Shown here in pieces: positions 27,820 to 36,769 of a stretch of 64,000 nt of DNA. The notes under the pieces are model-generated. The model saw only the letters and a program-made list of their open reading frames with translations. It did no database searches and was not told the DNA's origin. The DNA lies in assembly GCA_016743945.1 (NCBI GenBank), contig JADGFI010000019.1, forward strand, positions 1-64,000, written 5' to 3'. Position numbers and translations under genes: made by a program. Each line of letters begins with the position of its first letter. Position 1 is the stretch's first letter. This DNA comes from Desulfobacteraceae bacterium. GTDB lineage: Bacteria > Desulfobacterota > Desulfobacteria > Desulfobacterales > Desulfobacteraceae.

Positions 27820-28884
27820 ATGCAAAGAAATCATAATTTTAAAAACTCCATGAATTATTCTGAAGATAAAAACAAAGCGGGTGAATATTTAAGGCTGGCC
27901 CTGGGCTATCTTGCAAAATATAACCAGCCGGCAAGTCCTGTCAATTATACAGTCTGGTACGAGTATGTGTCGGGAAAAAATCTGAAACTAAAAAAAATTA
28001 TTGATTCTTCAATTGAATCTGCCACCCCCCTAACCTGCCAGAATATGGAAATTTTATATCAGAAATTTGTGGCCGATGGGGACAGGATCGTTATTAGTAA
28101 ACTATTGACCAAGATCAATCTCATGCTCAGGGAAATTACCGGTCATGTGCTCGAGACCGAAGGTGACCTTTCCGGTCATGGAACTACCCTAAGGGGACTT
28201 TCAGAAGAGATTCGCGAGGTTCAGGATTTTGAAGGGGCGAAACAGATTGTTGATCAGATGGTCATGGAGACCAAGGCCCTTATAAAATCAGGCTCTAAAC
28301 TCCAGAGCCGGATGAAGATATCTTCGGCAGACTTGCAGCAGCTTTACCGGGAATTGGAAAAATCCCAGCAGGAAGCACATACAGATTCCCTGACCGGGCT
28401 GATTAACCGGAGGGGACTTGAAAAACGATTTGAGCTGGAACGGATACGGGCTAAACAGAACAATCTGCCTTTTTCAATCATAATGGCAGATATCGATTAT
28501 TTTAAAAAGGTCAACGATACCTATGGCCATTTGGTAGGGGACAGTCTGCTCAGGGGAATTTCCAAGATTTTAAAAAAACAGCTGCGACGAAATGATATTG
28601 CCGCTCGATACGGAGGGGAAGAATTTTTGATTCTTCTCCCCGAGACAGATCTTGCGGGTGCCGGTGCCGTGGCCGGGAAAATACAAAAAGGCTTGTCAAC
28701 CAAGGAGTGGAAACTCAAGGAATCCGGTGAGAGTATGGGGTCTATTACAGTCTCCATGGGGATTTCCGTTTATGCCATGAATGAATTGGGAGAAACAATG
28801 ATCAAGCGGGCAGACGATGCCTTGTATATGGCAAAAAATACGGGTCGAAACCAGATCATTACCCAGGCATCACTACAGGATTAA
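27820..28884 (+). CDS. GGDEF-domain diguanylate cyclase with N-terminal helical domain
   Basis: About 354 residues, soluble. The first 190 residues are helical (it begins near MNYSEDKNKAGEYLRLALGY, with NYTVWYEYVSG) and match the general look of the uncharacterised helical inputs often fused to GGDEF domains. The catalytic part starts DSLTGLINRRGLEKRF, with the active site RYGGEEFLILLP and an RRND inhibitory site (RxxD) five residues upstream. Start choice is uncertain: the ATG at 27820, a later ATG at 27850 and a TTG at 27784 are all in frame and none has a strong ribosome site. Confidence 0.9.
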   Translation: MQRNHNFKNSMNYSEDKNKAGEYLRLALGYLAKYNQPASPVNYTVWYEYVSGKNLKLKKIIDSSIESATPLTCQNMEILYQKFVADGDRIVISKLLTKINLMLREITGHVLETEGDLSGHGTTLRGLSEEIREVQDFEGAKQIVDQMVMETKALIKSGSKLQSRMKISSADLQQLYRELEKSQQEAHTDSLTGLINRRGLEKRFELERIRAKQNNLPFSIIMADIDYFKKVNDTYGHLVGDSLLRGISKILKKQLRRNDIAARYGGEEFLILLPETDLAGAGAVAGKIQKGLSTKEWKLKESGESMGSITVSMGISVYAMNELGETMIKRADDALYMAKNTGRNQIITQASLQD

Positions 28885-28914
28885 GCCGGGTCGTTCTCTA
28901 TAAATTGCCAAGTT

Positions 28915-28937
28915 GCGTCATGGTAAACAGATGACGC
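28915..28937. repeat. Inverted repeat between convergent genes
   Basis: GCGTCAT (28915-28921) and ATGACGC (28931-28937) form a 7-bp stem with a 9-base loop in the gap between the GGDEF gene and the convergent LysE gene. There is no T-tract, so it could be a weak bidirectional terminator or a protein-binding site. Confidence 0.35.
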
Positions 28938-28989
28938 CTTGATACTCCCCCATCTGAAAATCAAGTTTGTATACAACTTAATGGCATTC

Positions 28990-29631
28990 TTATTGTCTGG
29001 AGGATGTTGCCATGAGAACCCCGAATCCGATAAATGCAGACCCGCTGGCTCTGCTGAACCATTTTTGCCTGGCGGGTGCTGCCAGCCAGTTTTTTGCTGT
29101 GTGGGCCAGGAAGGCATAGAACATGAGAAAAGAGAATGAGAATGCCATCAGGGTCATCACCAGGCGTATGAATTGGGGAATCAATGCCTGGTCAATCATG
29201 ATAAACTGGGGAAACAGGGCGGTCAGGAATACAATGGCCTTGGGGTTGCTGATGGCCACCCCAAGGGCCTGGATAAATATTTTAGAGGAAATTTCAGGTG
29301 TTTTCCCTTTGTTTCCCAAAGGATCAATTGATTCGGTTTTGGGGTGTGGTTTTTGGAAAAATTGTACGAGGCCCAGATAAATCAGATAGGCTGCTCCGGC
29401 GTATTTGACCAGGTTGAACAAGTGTTCAGATGCCTTCAGCACTGCCCCAAGTCCGGTGACAGCAATTAGCCCCAGGATAAACAGGCCGCAAATATTACCC
29501 AGGGCGGAAAAACTGGCTTTTTTCCATCCATGGAGGCTGGATTTTGTCATGATAAAAAATACCGCCGGCCCGGGTGTGGCCGTGGCAATGAAAACAAAAG
29601 ACAGATATAAGAGCCATGATTCTAGAGACAT
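28990..29631 (-). CDS. LysE/RhtB-family amino acid exporter
   Basis: A 213-residue inner-membrane protein with about six helices. The N-terminal family signature is FVFIATATPGPAVFFIMTKS, followed by GWKKASFSALGN and AGAAYLIYLGLVQFF. Members export lysine, threonine, homoserine or related amino acids by proton exchange; the substrate cannot be predicted. It is the last gene of a four-gene minus-strand unit and starts 1 bp after the hydroxyacid dehydrogenase stop. Confidence 0.92.
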   Translation of the reverse strand: MSLESWLLYLSFVFIATATPGPAVFFIMTKSSLHGWKKASFSALGNICGLFILGLIAVTGLGAVLKASEHLFNLVKYAGAAYLIYLGLVQFFQKPHPKTESIDPLGNKGKTPEISSKIFIQALGVAISNPKAIVFLTALFPQFIMIDQALIPQFIRLVMTLMAFSFSFLMFYAFLAHTAKNWLAAPARQKWFSRASGSAFIGFGVLMATSSRQ

Positions 29632-29632
29632 A

Positions 29633-30577
29633 CTAATACTCCTTTTTGATATTTATCTGGTTTAATAGAGATTTACCGGTCCTGAGTCGATCCAGGTTTG
29701 AAAGGATTTGGGGGGCCACGGAGGTTGGATTTGTCTGGCTGGATATATGGGGGGTGATCACTATTTTTGGATGCTGCCAAAAGGGATGATCCCCTGGCAG
29801 GGGTTCTGTTTGAAATACATCCAGGCAGGCACCGGAAAGGAGTCCCTGGTCCAGAGCCGTTAGAAGGTCGGCTTCTTTCAGGTGATCTCCCCGGCCCACA
29901 TTAATGAGATAGGCACCATGTGGCAGCTTTGAAAAGGTGTCCTGGTTAAGGATTTGCCGGGTTTGACGGGTCAGGGGCAGCAGGCAGATGAGTATGTGGG
30001 CCCGGGATAAAAAAACGTCCAGCTGATCTCGTCCGTGGAAAGTTGGGATGGTGTCAATTTCTTTAGGGGAGTCACGCCACCCGCAGACATAGAAACCGGC
30101 TTTCTGCAGTCTTTTGGCAGCCGCTTTCCCCAGTTGTCCCAACCCCATTATTCCGATGACCATTTCTTTTTTTCCCAGGGGTAAAAGGGGCTGCCAGTTG
30201 TTTTCTTTTTTTTGGGCCTGGTAGAAATTAAATTGCCTGAAATGGTGGAGGACAGCCAGAAGGAGATATTCCGACATATCCCAGGCCAGTTTTTGGTCCA
30301 CCAACCGGACAATTGCGGGGTTGCCGGGAAGGTCAGGGTCCGGGAGCGAAGGGTCGGTCAGCAAATGGTCTATGCCTGCCCCCATGGAACAAATACAGCC
30401 TAAGCTTGGGTATTCCTGGAGCACACCTTTCGGGTGGTTCCAGGTCAGGGCCAGTTCAATTTCTGCTCTGGGGTGATCCTTGGGCCAGACACGGATCTCA
30501 AGTGTTGGATCCAGTTCCTTCAGCGCTTGGATCCAGGAAGTTGTATCTCTATCCGGGCAGATAAATGTAATCGCCAT
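29633..30577 (-). CDS. D-2-hydroxyacid dehydrogenase (GhrA-like)
   Basis: A 314-residue NAD(P)-dependent oxidoreductase resembling glyoxylate/hydroxypyruvate reductase A. The nucleotide-binding motif is GIMGLGQLGKAAAKRL. Arg in a WRDSP loop follows, which suggests preference for NADP. The catalytic Arg is in LINVGRGDHL, Glu in DVFQTEPLP, and His in ITPHISS. It would reduce glyoxylate, hydroxypyruvate or a similar 2-oxoacid. It sits between a CoA-transferase fusion and a LysE exporter with gaps of 15 and 1 bp, so the three are likely co-expressed. Confidence 0.9.
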   Translation of the reverse strand: MAITFICPDRDTTSWIQALKELDPTLEIRVWPKDHPRAEIELALTWNHPKGVLQEYPSLGCICSMGAGIDHLLTDPSLPDPDLPGNPAIVRLVDQKLAWDMSEYLLLAVLHHFRQFNFYQAQKKENNWQPLLPLGKKEMVIGIMGLGQLGKAAAKRLQKAGFYVCGWRDSPKEIDTIPTFHGRDQLDVFLSRAHILICLLPLTRQTRQILNQDTFSKLPHGAYLINVGRGDHLKEADLLTALDQGLLSGACLDVFQTEPLPGDHPFWQHPKIVITPHISSQTNPTSVAPQILSNLDRLRTGKSLLNQINIKKEY

Positions 30578-30592
30578 ATGGGAATCTCTTTT

Positions 30593-32461
30593 TTAGGAGG
30601 TGGTCCGGGTCAGATCAATATTCAGGGCATAGGCCCCGCCCTCCAGCTTTGCCGTTACCGGAAAAATTCCTTTTTCAAAAACCTTGAGCATGGTCCGGTT
30701 GGAGGAGAGAACATCAGCGGTCATGGTGACGGCTCCCCGTTCCTTGGCAAGGCGTGCCAGCATCTGGTATAAAAAAGTGGCAATGCCATGCCCCTGGTAT
30801 TCTTCATCCACAACAAAGGCAATATCCACAAAGGGTTTGTCCGGGTATTTGGCAATCCTGGCTTCGGCAATAATGGTGCGTTGGCCGGGCTCCCCCACCT
30901 GACCCACCACTGAGAGAACGTCCTGGTAGTTTATATTGACATAGGCCTGCATTTTGGCGTGGGGCATGGTTTTAATGGGAGAAAAATACCGGTAATAAAT
31001 GGCCTTGTCTGAAAAACGGTAAAACAGCCTGCGCATCTGGTCTTCGTCCGATGGTTTGATGGCCCGGAAATGGACATGGAGATCGTTTTTGAACCGGTGC
31101 TGGATGGCAATCTCGCCAGGATAAAAATGGGCGCTGTCCGCCAAAAACATTTGATCCGGGTAGAGTAGTTTTTCCCTTTTTCCGCCATCCACCAACTCGG
31201 GCCGGTCTTCGGGATGGGCAATTTCTATGAGGGCCTGAGCCCGTTCCCTCAAAGTTCGGCCGCGCAGATGGGCAACCCCCTGTTCTGTCACCACAAGGTC
31301 CACGGATTCCGGAAGACTCAGCAGATCCGGGGAATCATCCAGAAAGAGCCTGATATTGGGATTGCCTTCCCGGTTCCGGCTGGGCAGGGCCACAATGGTA
31401 TATCCGCCCGGAGAAATTTCAGCCCCGTTGAGAAAGTCGGCAATCTGACCTGGGCCTGCCGAGACATTGGCAGAACTGTTGTGCAGGGCCACTCGGCCGG
31501 ACAGGTCCACCCGGCGGACCGGAAGGATCATGACAAACCGTCTGTTTCGCCCTATCTCCATGGGGTTGAATACCTTGTCAATGCTCTGGAATTCCACCAT
31601 GGGGTTTTTATCTATCCATTGCATGAGTTCCTTGCTGCCCAAGGCATAGGCGGTCAGGGACCTTCCCCGAAACATCCCCTTTTGGCGATTGGTCACGGCT
31701 CCGCTTTTTACCAGCTCCATGAGGGCATCGGTGAAAAACGGGGTGTGGATGCCCAGGTTTCGTTTCCGGGACAGGCATTTGGACAGGGCTTCAAAAATGG
31801 GCCCAAAGGTAAAGGCCAGGCAGGATCCGTCCTCAATGACCGAGGCGATATTTTCGGCGATTCGTTCAAAGATCGGTTCCACCGGGTATCTTGGGAAATA
31901 AAAGGGCGGCACCTTGGCTTCCACCAGCAGGTGAAAATCATTTATGTTTACAAAGGTGTCCCCCAGGGTAAAGGGGATCGCTTCGTTGACCTCTCCCACA
32001 ACTATATCGGCATGGGCCATGGCCCGCCTTGCCACATCCACCCCCACGCCCAGGCTGCAAAACCCGGCCTCATTGGGCGGGGTGATCTGGACAAAGGCCA
32101 CATCAATGGGGACCTGGCCTTCCTTCATCAGGGCCGGGATGGCAGAAAACCTTGAGGGGATCATATCCACCTGGCCTGCGGTAATGGCTTCAGCCGAGAC
32201 CCAGCCCGAGAAAAAGGTTCTGAGACGGTAGCGTTTGGATTCCAGAGCCTTAAAGGAAATGGCATCCCCGAAACTGAGCAATTGGATCAGGGTCAGGTCA
32301 TCCAGGTGATACCCCTCGGCGGTCATGAGGGCATTTACCAGGGTTCGGGGTTCTGCTGTGCCTGTACCAATGAAAATGTGCATACCAGGCTCTATTTTTT
32401 TTAACACAGCATCCGTGGACACGATATTATTTTTCCAGGAGGGTGTTTTTTTTTTAAACAT
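30593..32461 (-). CDS. Acetyl-CoA hydrolase/CoA-transferase fused to a GNAT acetyltransferase
   Basis: A 622-residue fusion. Residues 1 to about 440 are a 4-hydroxybutyrate CoA-transferase/acetyl-CoA hydrolase-type protein (opening IEPGMHIFIGTGTAEPRTL, then FVQITPPNEAGFCSLGVGVD and VVTEQGVAHLRGRTLRERA). After a linker, residues from about 475 form a GNAT domain (HFRAIKPSDEDQMRRLF, acetyl-CoA loop EYQGHGIATFLYQ). The fusion exists in other anaerobes, but the natural substrate is unclear; the GNAT part may acetylate the enzyme or a partner protein. A hydrophobic protein of unknown function lies 6 bp upstream and a hydroxyacid dehydrogenase 15 bp downstream. Confidence 0.9.
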   Translation of the reverse strand: MFKKKTPSWKNNIVSTDAVLKKIEPGMHIFIGTGTAEPRTLVNALMTAEGYHLDDLTLIQLLSFGDAISFKALESKRYRLRTFFSGWVSAEAITAGQVDMIPSRFSAIPALMKEGQVPIDVAFVQITPPNEAGFCSLGVGVDVARRAMAHADIVVGEVNEAIPFTLGDTFVNINDFHLLVEAKVPPFYFPRYPVEPIFERIAENIASVIEDGSCLAFTFGPIFEALSKCLSRKRNLGIHTPFFTDALMELVKSGAVTNRQKGMFRGRSLTAYALGSKELMQWIDKNPMVEFQSIDKVFNPMEIGRNRRFVMILPVRRVDLSGRVALHNSSANVSAGPGQIADFLNGAEISPGGYTIVALPSRNREGNPNIRLFLDDSPDLLSLPESVDLVVTEQGVAHLRGRTLRERAQALIEIAHPEDRPELVDGGKREKLLYPDQMFLADSAHFYPGEIAIQHRFKNDLHVHFRAIKPSDEDQMRRLFYRFSDKAIYYRYFSPIKTMPHAKMQAYVNINYQDVLSVVGQVGEPGQRTIIAEARIAKYPDKPFVDIAFVVDEEYQGHGIATFLYQMLARLAKERGAVTMTADVLSSNRTMLKVFEKGIFPVTAKLEGGAYALNIDLTRTTS

Positions 32462-32467
32462 ATGAGG

Positions 32468-33334
32468 TTACCTTTTTGTATTCAGGTTTTTATGGGTATA
32501 AAATTGATTGTACACCAGGGTGAGCAGGATTGCCAATATCACCGAGGAAAGACCGATCAATACATTATAATAGGCCGGAGCCGTAAGGGAAAGCCGGATC
32601 AGTAATGTGGCCAGGGCATATCCGGAGTTTCTGAAAACCGCTGGAAATTCCGGCAGAAACGCCTGGGCAATGAGGACCAGCAGAATATCGGAAAAAATCA
32701 GCACCGTGTAAAAGTACTGAAAAAAATGGAAGACGGGTTTCCCTGAAAGAAAGAGTTGACCATTATAAAGGCCCATGCCGCAAAAAATTGCCAGCATGGT
32801 CAGGGCCACGGCTTTCTTGGCCGCAATGAACCGGTCCAGGGAAGGACCTGGGGTCAGGGCCTCATCCAATTTTTTAAGCATGCCCGTATAGATTCCCATC
32901 AGGGCAAAAATGGCAACTGCGCCAAACCCGTAGGAGAGTATGTGCCAGAGGACCTCATGGTGGTGACTTAGGGAAATGGGCTCGGGCAGAACAGCCAGCT
33001 CCTTGAAGGCATTTCTCAGAAAGATCAGGGCAAGGATTTCAAACTGCTTGCCCAGGGCCCGGGACAGGGAGCCGGGCAGGGTGAATATCATGCCCAATAT
33101 TTCCAGTATCAGTACCAGGGTAAAGGCCAGATTGATGGCCATGTAATGGCTTTGGGGAATGGTATCTCCCAAGAATTCTGACAGCAGTCCCTGGCGATTC
33201 AGCTCAATGGCCCCAAGGGCCAAAAGAAAGGCCAGCACCAGCAGTCCGGACACAGCCTTGTGGGTGGCTTCTTTTTCCCAGTATTGCCGTACCGGATCAA
33301 ATATACGGGTAAAAATATTCAGGATGAAGTCCAT
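32468..33334 (-). CDS. Polytopic membrane protein of unknown function
   Basis: 288 residues with about seven predicted membrane helices (clear ones near 28-45, 65-88, 135-155, 173-193, 203-225, 232-255 and 258-278). No transporter or enzyme motif is recognised. A His-rich turn, SLSHHHEVLWHI, lies near the middle, at the edge of a helix, and could bind metal or haem, but this is speculation. It is the first gene of the unit that continues with the CoA-transferase/GNAT fusion 6 bp downstream. Confidence 0.75.
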   Translation of the reverse strand: MDFILNIFTRIFDPVRQYWEKEATHKAVSGLLVLAFLLALGAIELNRQGLLSEFLGDTIPQSHYMAINLAFTLVLILEILGMIFTLPGSLSRALGKQFEILALIFLRNAFKELAVLPEPISLSHHHEVLWHILSYGFGAVAIFALMGIYTGMLKKLDEALTPGPSLDRFIAAKKAVALTMLAIFCGMGLYNGQLFLSGKPVFHFFQYFYTVLIFSDILLVLIAQAFLPEFPAVFRNSGYALATLLIRLSLTAPAYYNVLIGLSSVILAILLTLVYNQFYTHKNLNTKR

Positions 33335-33693
33335 TTTTCTCCTGGGGTGATTCTACTATGCCTTTTTTGCCAGGATGAAATTTTATTCCCGATTCCCTGC
33401 CTTGCATAGGTATGCAGCCAGACCTGAATGGCCAGGGTCAGATTTTCAAAACCCTTGTCACTTGCGTGTCGTATGATCGCCGATTGTTTCATTTGTCATT
33501 GTCTTTTTCAGTAAACCTTATCAGGTTAAATATTGACAGATAAGCGGTTCTTCGTCAATCAAAGGTTTCATTTAAGCCCCTTGGATGATCCTCTAGGAAA
33601 AAGCCCGGGGAACCGGGCTTTTGGGAGAGATTATCATGATCACGGGCTGCGTGATATGTCTTTATGGTTAGGGGTTATATTTGGGATCCCTTT
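33335..33693. other. Intergenic region with terminator
   Basis: About 360 bp between the membrane protein start and the end of the YcaO-TPR gene, both on the minus strand. The only structure seen is the terminator at 33599-33622. The remainder should hold the promoter of the membrane protein/CoA-transferase unit, but I could not pick out a convincing one. Confidence 0.5.
33599..33622 (-). terminator. Intrinsic terminator of the YcaO-TPR gene
   Basis: AAAAGCCCGG (33599-33608) and CCGGGCTTTT (33613-33622) form a perfect 10-bp stem with a four-base loop. On the minus strand it is followed by a run of Ts and lies about 70 bp past the YcaO-TPR stop. The A/T arms make it potentially bidirectional. 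Confidence 0.75.
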
Positions 33694-35424
33694 TTATTGG
33701 CCCTTGAGTCGTTCAATATTTTCCCTGGCAAAGGTGATGGCGGGGTCGATTTTAAGGGCCATTTCATAATATTTGATGGCAAGGGGGATGTCTTCCAACT
33801 CCCGAAAGCTTGATCCGATATTGGCATAGTTAATGGCCAGGGAAGGGTCCACCTCAATGGCATTCTCAAAGTGGCCAATGGCCGTTTCATATCTCTTTGT
33901 CATGAAACAGCAGACCCCCATGGTGTTGAAGATATCCGGGCGCTGGCTGTCAATGGCCAGGCCTTGTTCACAGGTGGAAAGAGAGCGTTCATATAGCCCA
34001 AGGTCCTTAAGGCATGTTCCCATGTGGGAATAGATATCCGGAAGGTTCAGCCGGGCCGGTTCCCTTGTAAGGCAGGCCTCAAATTCTTTCAATGCATTGT
34101 CATGCTCATACAGGGCATTGAACATAAGGCCCCTATAAAAACTTGTGTAGTATTGGCCGGGCAATGCTTGTTCAAGATCTTCGAGCCGGGCCAAAGCCTG
34201 TGCCGGGTCCAGGTTTTCCGTGATCAGCCGGGCTGCGAACATACCCACACTGGCGGCAACGGCCCGTTCCCTGAAATGGGCACCGGGCATGATGGAATAA
34301 AAGGCTGAAACCCCAAGCCCCTCATGCATGGTATCAATTGCCAGGATATCAAAATTTTTATCGGCCAGGGCCTGGAGCAAATTTTCCACTTCGACCCGGA
34401 TATTGTCGCAAGAAAGGTTGGGCAATTCTTCCATGTCCACCATGGAATCAGGATTTGTGATAAAACGGGCATCCTCAATATCGGTGAATTTGGGCAGGCC
34501 CGAGGCGATGTAATTGGATCCTGTATTAAAATCACCGGCAAGCTGTGCCGTCTCTGTCAGGGCACGACCCATGGCTTTTTGAGGGTCTGGGGAGGTGCCG
34601 GCGGTCCAGACAATTTCGCTCATCTGGGGAAAGGTGGCAGGATCCCAGGCCAGAACACCAATGGTGGGGATACCGGTGTCCAGGGAAAAATCAGTGGCAT
34701 AGACCTTTATTCCCTGGGCCTTGTATTTTGCCAAAAGTTCCTTTACAAGGGGATCGGTAAAAGAGCCCAGGCGGATGCCGGGGACTTTTAGGGTTTCATG
34801 GCTGACAATGGAGGAGGTATGGCGTTCCACCAATTCGCAGATCCCCTGGCTTAAGGCTTCTTCCGTACAATTTCCCGCACTGGGTCCGTTGAATTCATTG
34901 ATCATGTAAAACCAGTTAAAGGGGATGAGGACTTCCTTTTTTTGGGTCAGATTGTATCCCTTTGTCCATTTAAGGGGGAGTTGATCAAAAATGGGTTTGA
35001 CCTTGAGGGCATCATTCTTCTTGTCATGGACGGATTTTATGATCTGGGAAAAATCAAGTCCCTTGTCTCCCAGCTGTGCAGGGGTGGCATAAATGAAGTT
35101 TTCTTCCTTGTTTACAAAGGAAAAAAAACTGAACCGTTCGCCCAGTTCCATGACAGCACTGGCCTCGGATTGCTCAGGGGTCCCGCCTTTACCCATCTGT
35201 TTGTTGGTGCCGGTCACCCGTTTGGCATCTGCTCCGCACTCGGAAAAAAAGACCGGTATATCCAGCCGGCCGTTATCAATCCTCCGGGTCTGACTTAAAA
35301 TGTCCAGATTCAGTGTTGCTGTTCGTTCTTTGAATCGTTTAACGGTCTCCGAAGGAGACATGATTTTGTCCTGATCGTAGGTATAGCCTTTTTTTGCGTC
35401 TTTTAATTGAATTTTATAACCCAT
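33694..35424 (-). CDS. YcaO-domain protein with C-terminal TPR repeats
   Basis: A 576-residue fusion. Residues about 60-390 are a YcaO ATP-dependent cyclodehydratase/thioamidation-type domain. Its ATP/Mg motifs are visible: SEASAVMELGERFSFF, NCTEEALSQGICELVERHT and RALTETAQLAGDF. From about 425 to the end are four to five TPR repeats (for example PDIFNTMGVCCFMTKRYETA and AINYANIGSSFRELEDIPLA). YcaO enzymes modify peptide backbones in RiPP synthesis, methyl-CoM reductase and ribosomal proteins. No precursor peptide, TfuA or E1-like partner was seen nearby, so the target is unknown. It is followed by an intrinsic terminator; a MOSC gene lies 66 bp upstream. Confidence 0.88.
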   Translation of the reverse strand: MGYKIQLKDAKKGYTYDQDKIMSPSETVKRFKERTATLNLDILSQTRRIDNGRLDIPVFFSECGADAKRVTGTNKQMGKGGTPEQSEASAVMELGERFSFFSFVNKEENFIYATPAQLGDKGLDFSQIIKSVHDKKNDALKVKPIFDQLPLKWTKGYNLTQKKEVLIPFNWFYMINEFNGPSAGNCTEEALSQGICELVERHTSSIVSHETLKVPGIRLGSFTDPLVKELLAKYKAQGIKVYATDFSLDTGIPTIGVLAWDPATFPQMSEIVWTAGTSPDPQKAMGRALTETAQLAGDFNTGSNYIASGLPKFTDIEDARFITNPDSMVDMEELPNLSCDNIRVEVENLLQALADKNFDILAIDTMHEGLGVSAFYSIMPGAHFRERAVAASVGMFAARLITENLDPAQALARLEDLEQALPGQYYTSFYRGLMFNALYEHDNALKEFEACLTREPARLNLPDIYSHMGTCLKDLGLYERSLSTCEQGLAIDSQRPDIFNTMGVCCFMTKRYETAIGHFENAIEVDPSLAINYANIGSSFRELEDIPLAIKYYEMALKIDPAITFARENIERLKGQ

Positions 35425-35490
35425 GGATGGTACCCTTTTTTGGAATATTTAAGCTTGCCTGGAATGAATTAACCCATTCATTAACCCGTG

Positions 35491-35922
35491 TTAATTAATC
35501 AAGACAATATCATCGCCGACCTTAATTCTGCCCCCTGTTAGAACCTTTGCAAATACACCTTCTTTGGGCATAATGCAATCCCCTGTGCGGTAATAGATGG
35601 CACATTTTTTATGGCATTCTTTCCCGATCTGGGTGATTTCGACCAGTGCTTCTTGTCCAAGACTTACCCGTTGACCGATTGGCAGGGATTTCCAGTCAAT
35701 ACCCGTGGTGGCGATGTTTTCGGCAAAATCACCAAAATTGAGTTTAAAGGCTTCGGTGCTGACCTTTTCAATGCTTTCGGCAGATAGGAAACTCAATTGC
35801 CGGTGCCAGTCTCCGGCATGGGCATCCTCTTTTATTCCATGGTTTTCAACGAGTTCAGCCTGGTCAACACATTTTTTTATGGTGCCTTTTTTCTTGCTTA
35901 CGGCAATGGAGACGATTTTCAC
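35491..35922 (-). CDS. MOSC-domain protein
   Basis: 143 residues that are essentially one MOSC beta-barrel domain, of the type linked to molybdenum-cofactor sulfur chemistry. It opens VKIVSIAVSKKKGT and has NHGIKEDAHAGDWHRQLSFL and ITQIGKECHKKCAIYY; the Cys in the last block is the conserved MOSC cysteine. A GTG start at 35922 is chosen because AGGAG lies seven bases upstream; the frame is open further but without a site. Small MOSC proteins of this kind often accompany molybdopterin synthesis or delivery genes; none is adjacent here. Confidence 0.88.
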   Translation of the reverse strand: MKIVSIAVSKKKGTIKKCVDQAELVENHGIKEDAHAGDWHRQLSFLSAESIEKVSTEAFKLNFGDFAENIATTGIDWKSLPIGQRVSLGQEALVEITQIGKECHKKCAIYYRTGDCIMPKEGVFAKVLTGGRIKVGDDIVLIN

Positions 35923-36043
35923 GTGAACACTCCTGTAAAATAGTATATTTCCCGCAGAAATTTGTATTACAATGTAGCATAACAATTCAATATGAAAATG
36001 CCAGATTGATTTTAAATTGACAAAGTTCTACATTGGCCCTGGT

Positions 36044-36769
36044 TCAAAAGACCATGGCGTAGACCTGACCATTCTCTTTCCAGACTTGTGTGTCACACCC
36101 CTTGATGGATGTGGTAAAATGGCTTTTGTCGGCAATTTCAAAATCAAGGTGATCCATATCCATGATAAAAAGAGATCCTTTTTTACCCTGTTTTTCAATG
36201 ACAAAATAGGCCGCTCTGCAGTTTCCAAATGCACAGAGACGCCCCCCCACAAGGAAACAGCCCTGGGTGTCCAGGTCCGGGAGTCGTACATTAAACCCAA
36301 GTTCTCGGTTAAACATTTCCAGGGCCTGGTAAAGGGTGGTGGCATCAAAGGAGATTTCCCTGTTTCCCTTTAAATGATCCGTGACGGCCTGTTTACTGAT
36401 CTGGCCTATATTTTTAAAGGAAGAGGAGTGGAGGGTAAGAAGGCCCACCAGAATCATAACAAGGACCATTAGCCCTGCAACCCAGCCTGTGGTTTTGAGA
36501 GGTGTTACCCATTCTAGGTGACCCGGTTTTGGTAAAAAGCGGTTGGAAACCGATGGGGCCATTTCAAGGTGCTTGTCTATTCTGGCTGCCAGGCCCCGGG
36601 GTAATTCCCTGTTGGCAAATGCCAGGGTGATCACTTGTCCTGCCTGGGTGTCCAGATCATAAAGCTGCTGGCAGTCAGAGCAGCCCAACCGATGTCCTCT
36701 TGTTTCGGGGGTATCCGGGTTATTGCAATCCCGGGTCCGAAGCCAGTGATGAAACTCTTTACACTCCAT
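36044..36769 (-). CDS. Transmembrane anti-sigma factor
   Basis: A 241-residue single-pass protein overlapping the sigma-factor gene by 11 bp. The cytoplasmic N-terminus has a zinc-finger-like anti-sigma arrangement with HRLGCSDCQQLYDLD (His and CxxC). A membrane helix follows at about 95-115. The periplasmic domain ends with LVGGRLCAFGNCRAAYFVIE, a pattern shared with RsiW-type anti-sigma factors. It should hold the ECF sigma factor at the membrane until an envelope signal arrives. The two extra Cys in the periplasmic domain might make it redox-sensitive (speculative). Confidence 0.8.
   Translation of the reverse strand: MECKEFHHWLRTRDCNNPDTPETRGHRLGCSDCQQLYDLDTQAGQVITLAFANRELPRGLAARIDKHLEMAPSVSNRFLPKPGHLEWVTPLKTTGWVAGLMVLVMILVGLLTLHSSSFKNIGQISKQAVTDHLKGNREISFDATTLYQALEMFNRELGFNVRLPDLDTQGCFLVGGRLCAFGNCRAAYFVIEKQGKKGSLFIMDMDHLDFEIADKSHFTTSIKGCDTQVWKENGQVYAMVF

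Noticed and set aside
31214..32155. Long open frame on the plus strand opposite the CoA-transferase gene (313 codons)
   Set aside because: The minus strand has clear CoA-transferase and GNAT motifs throughout; the plus frame shows no domain and is a compositional shadow.
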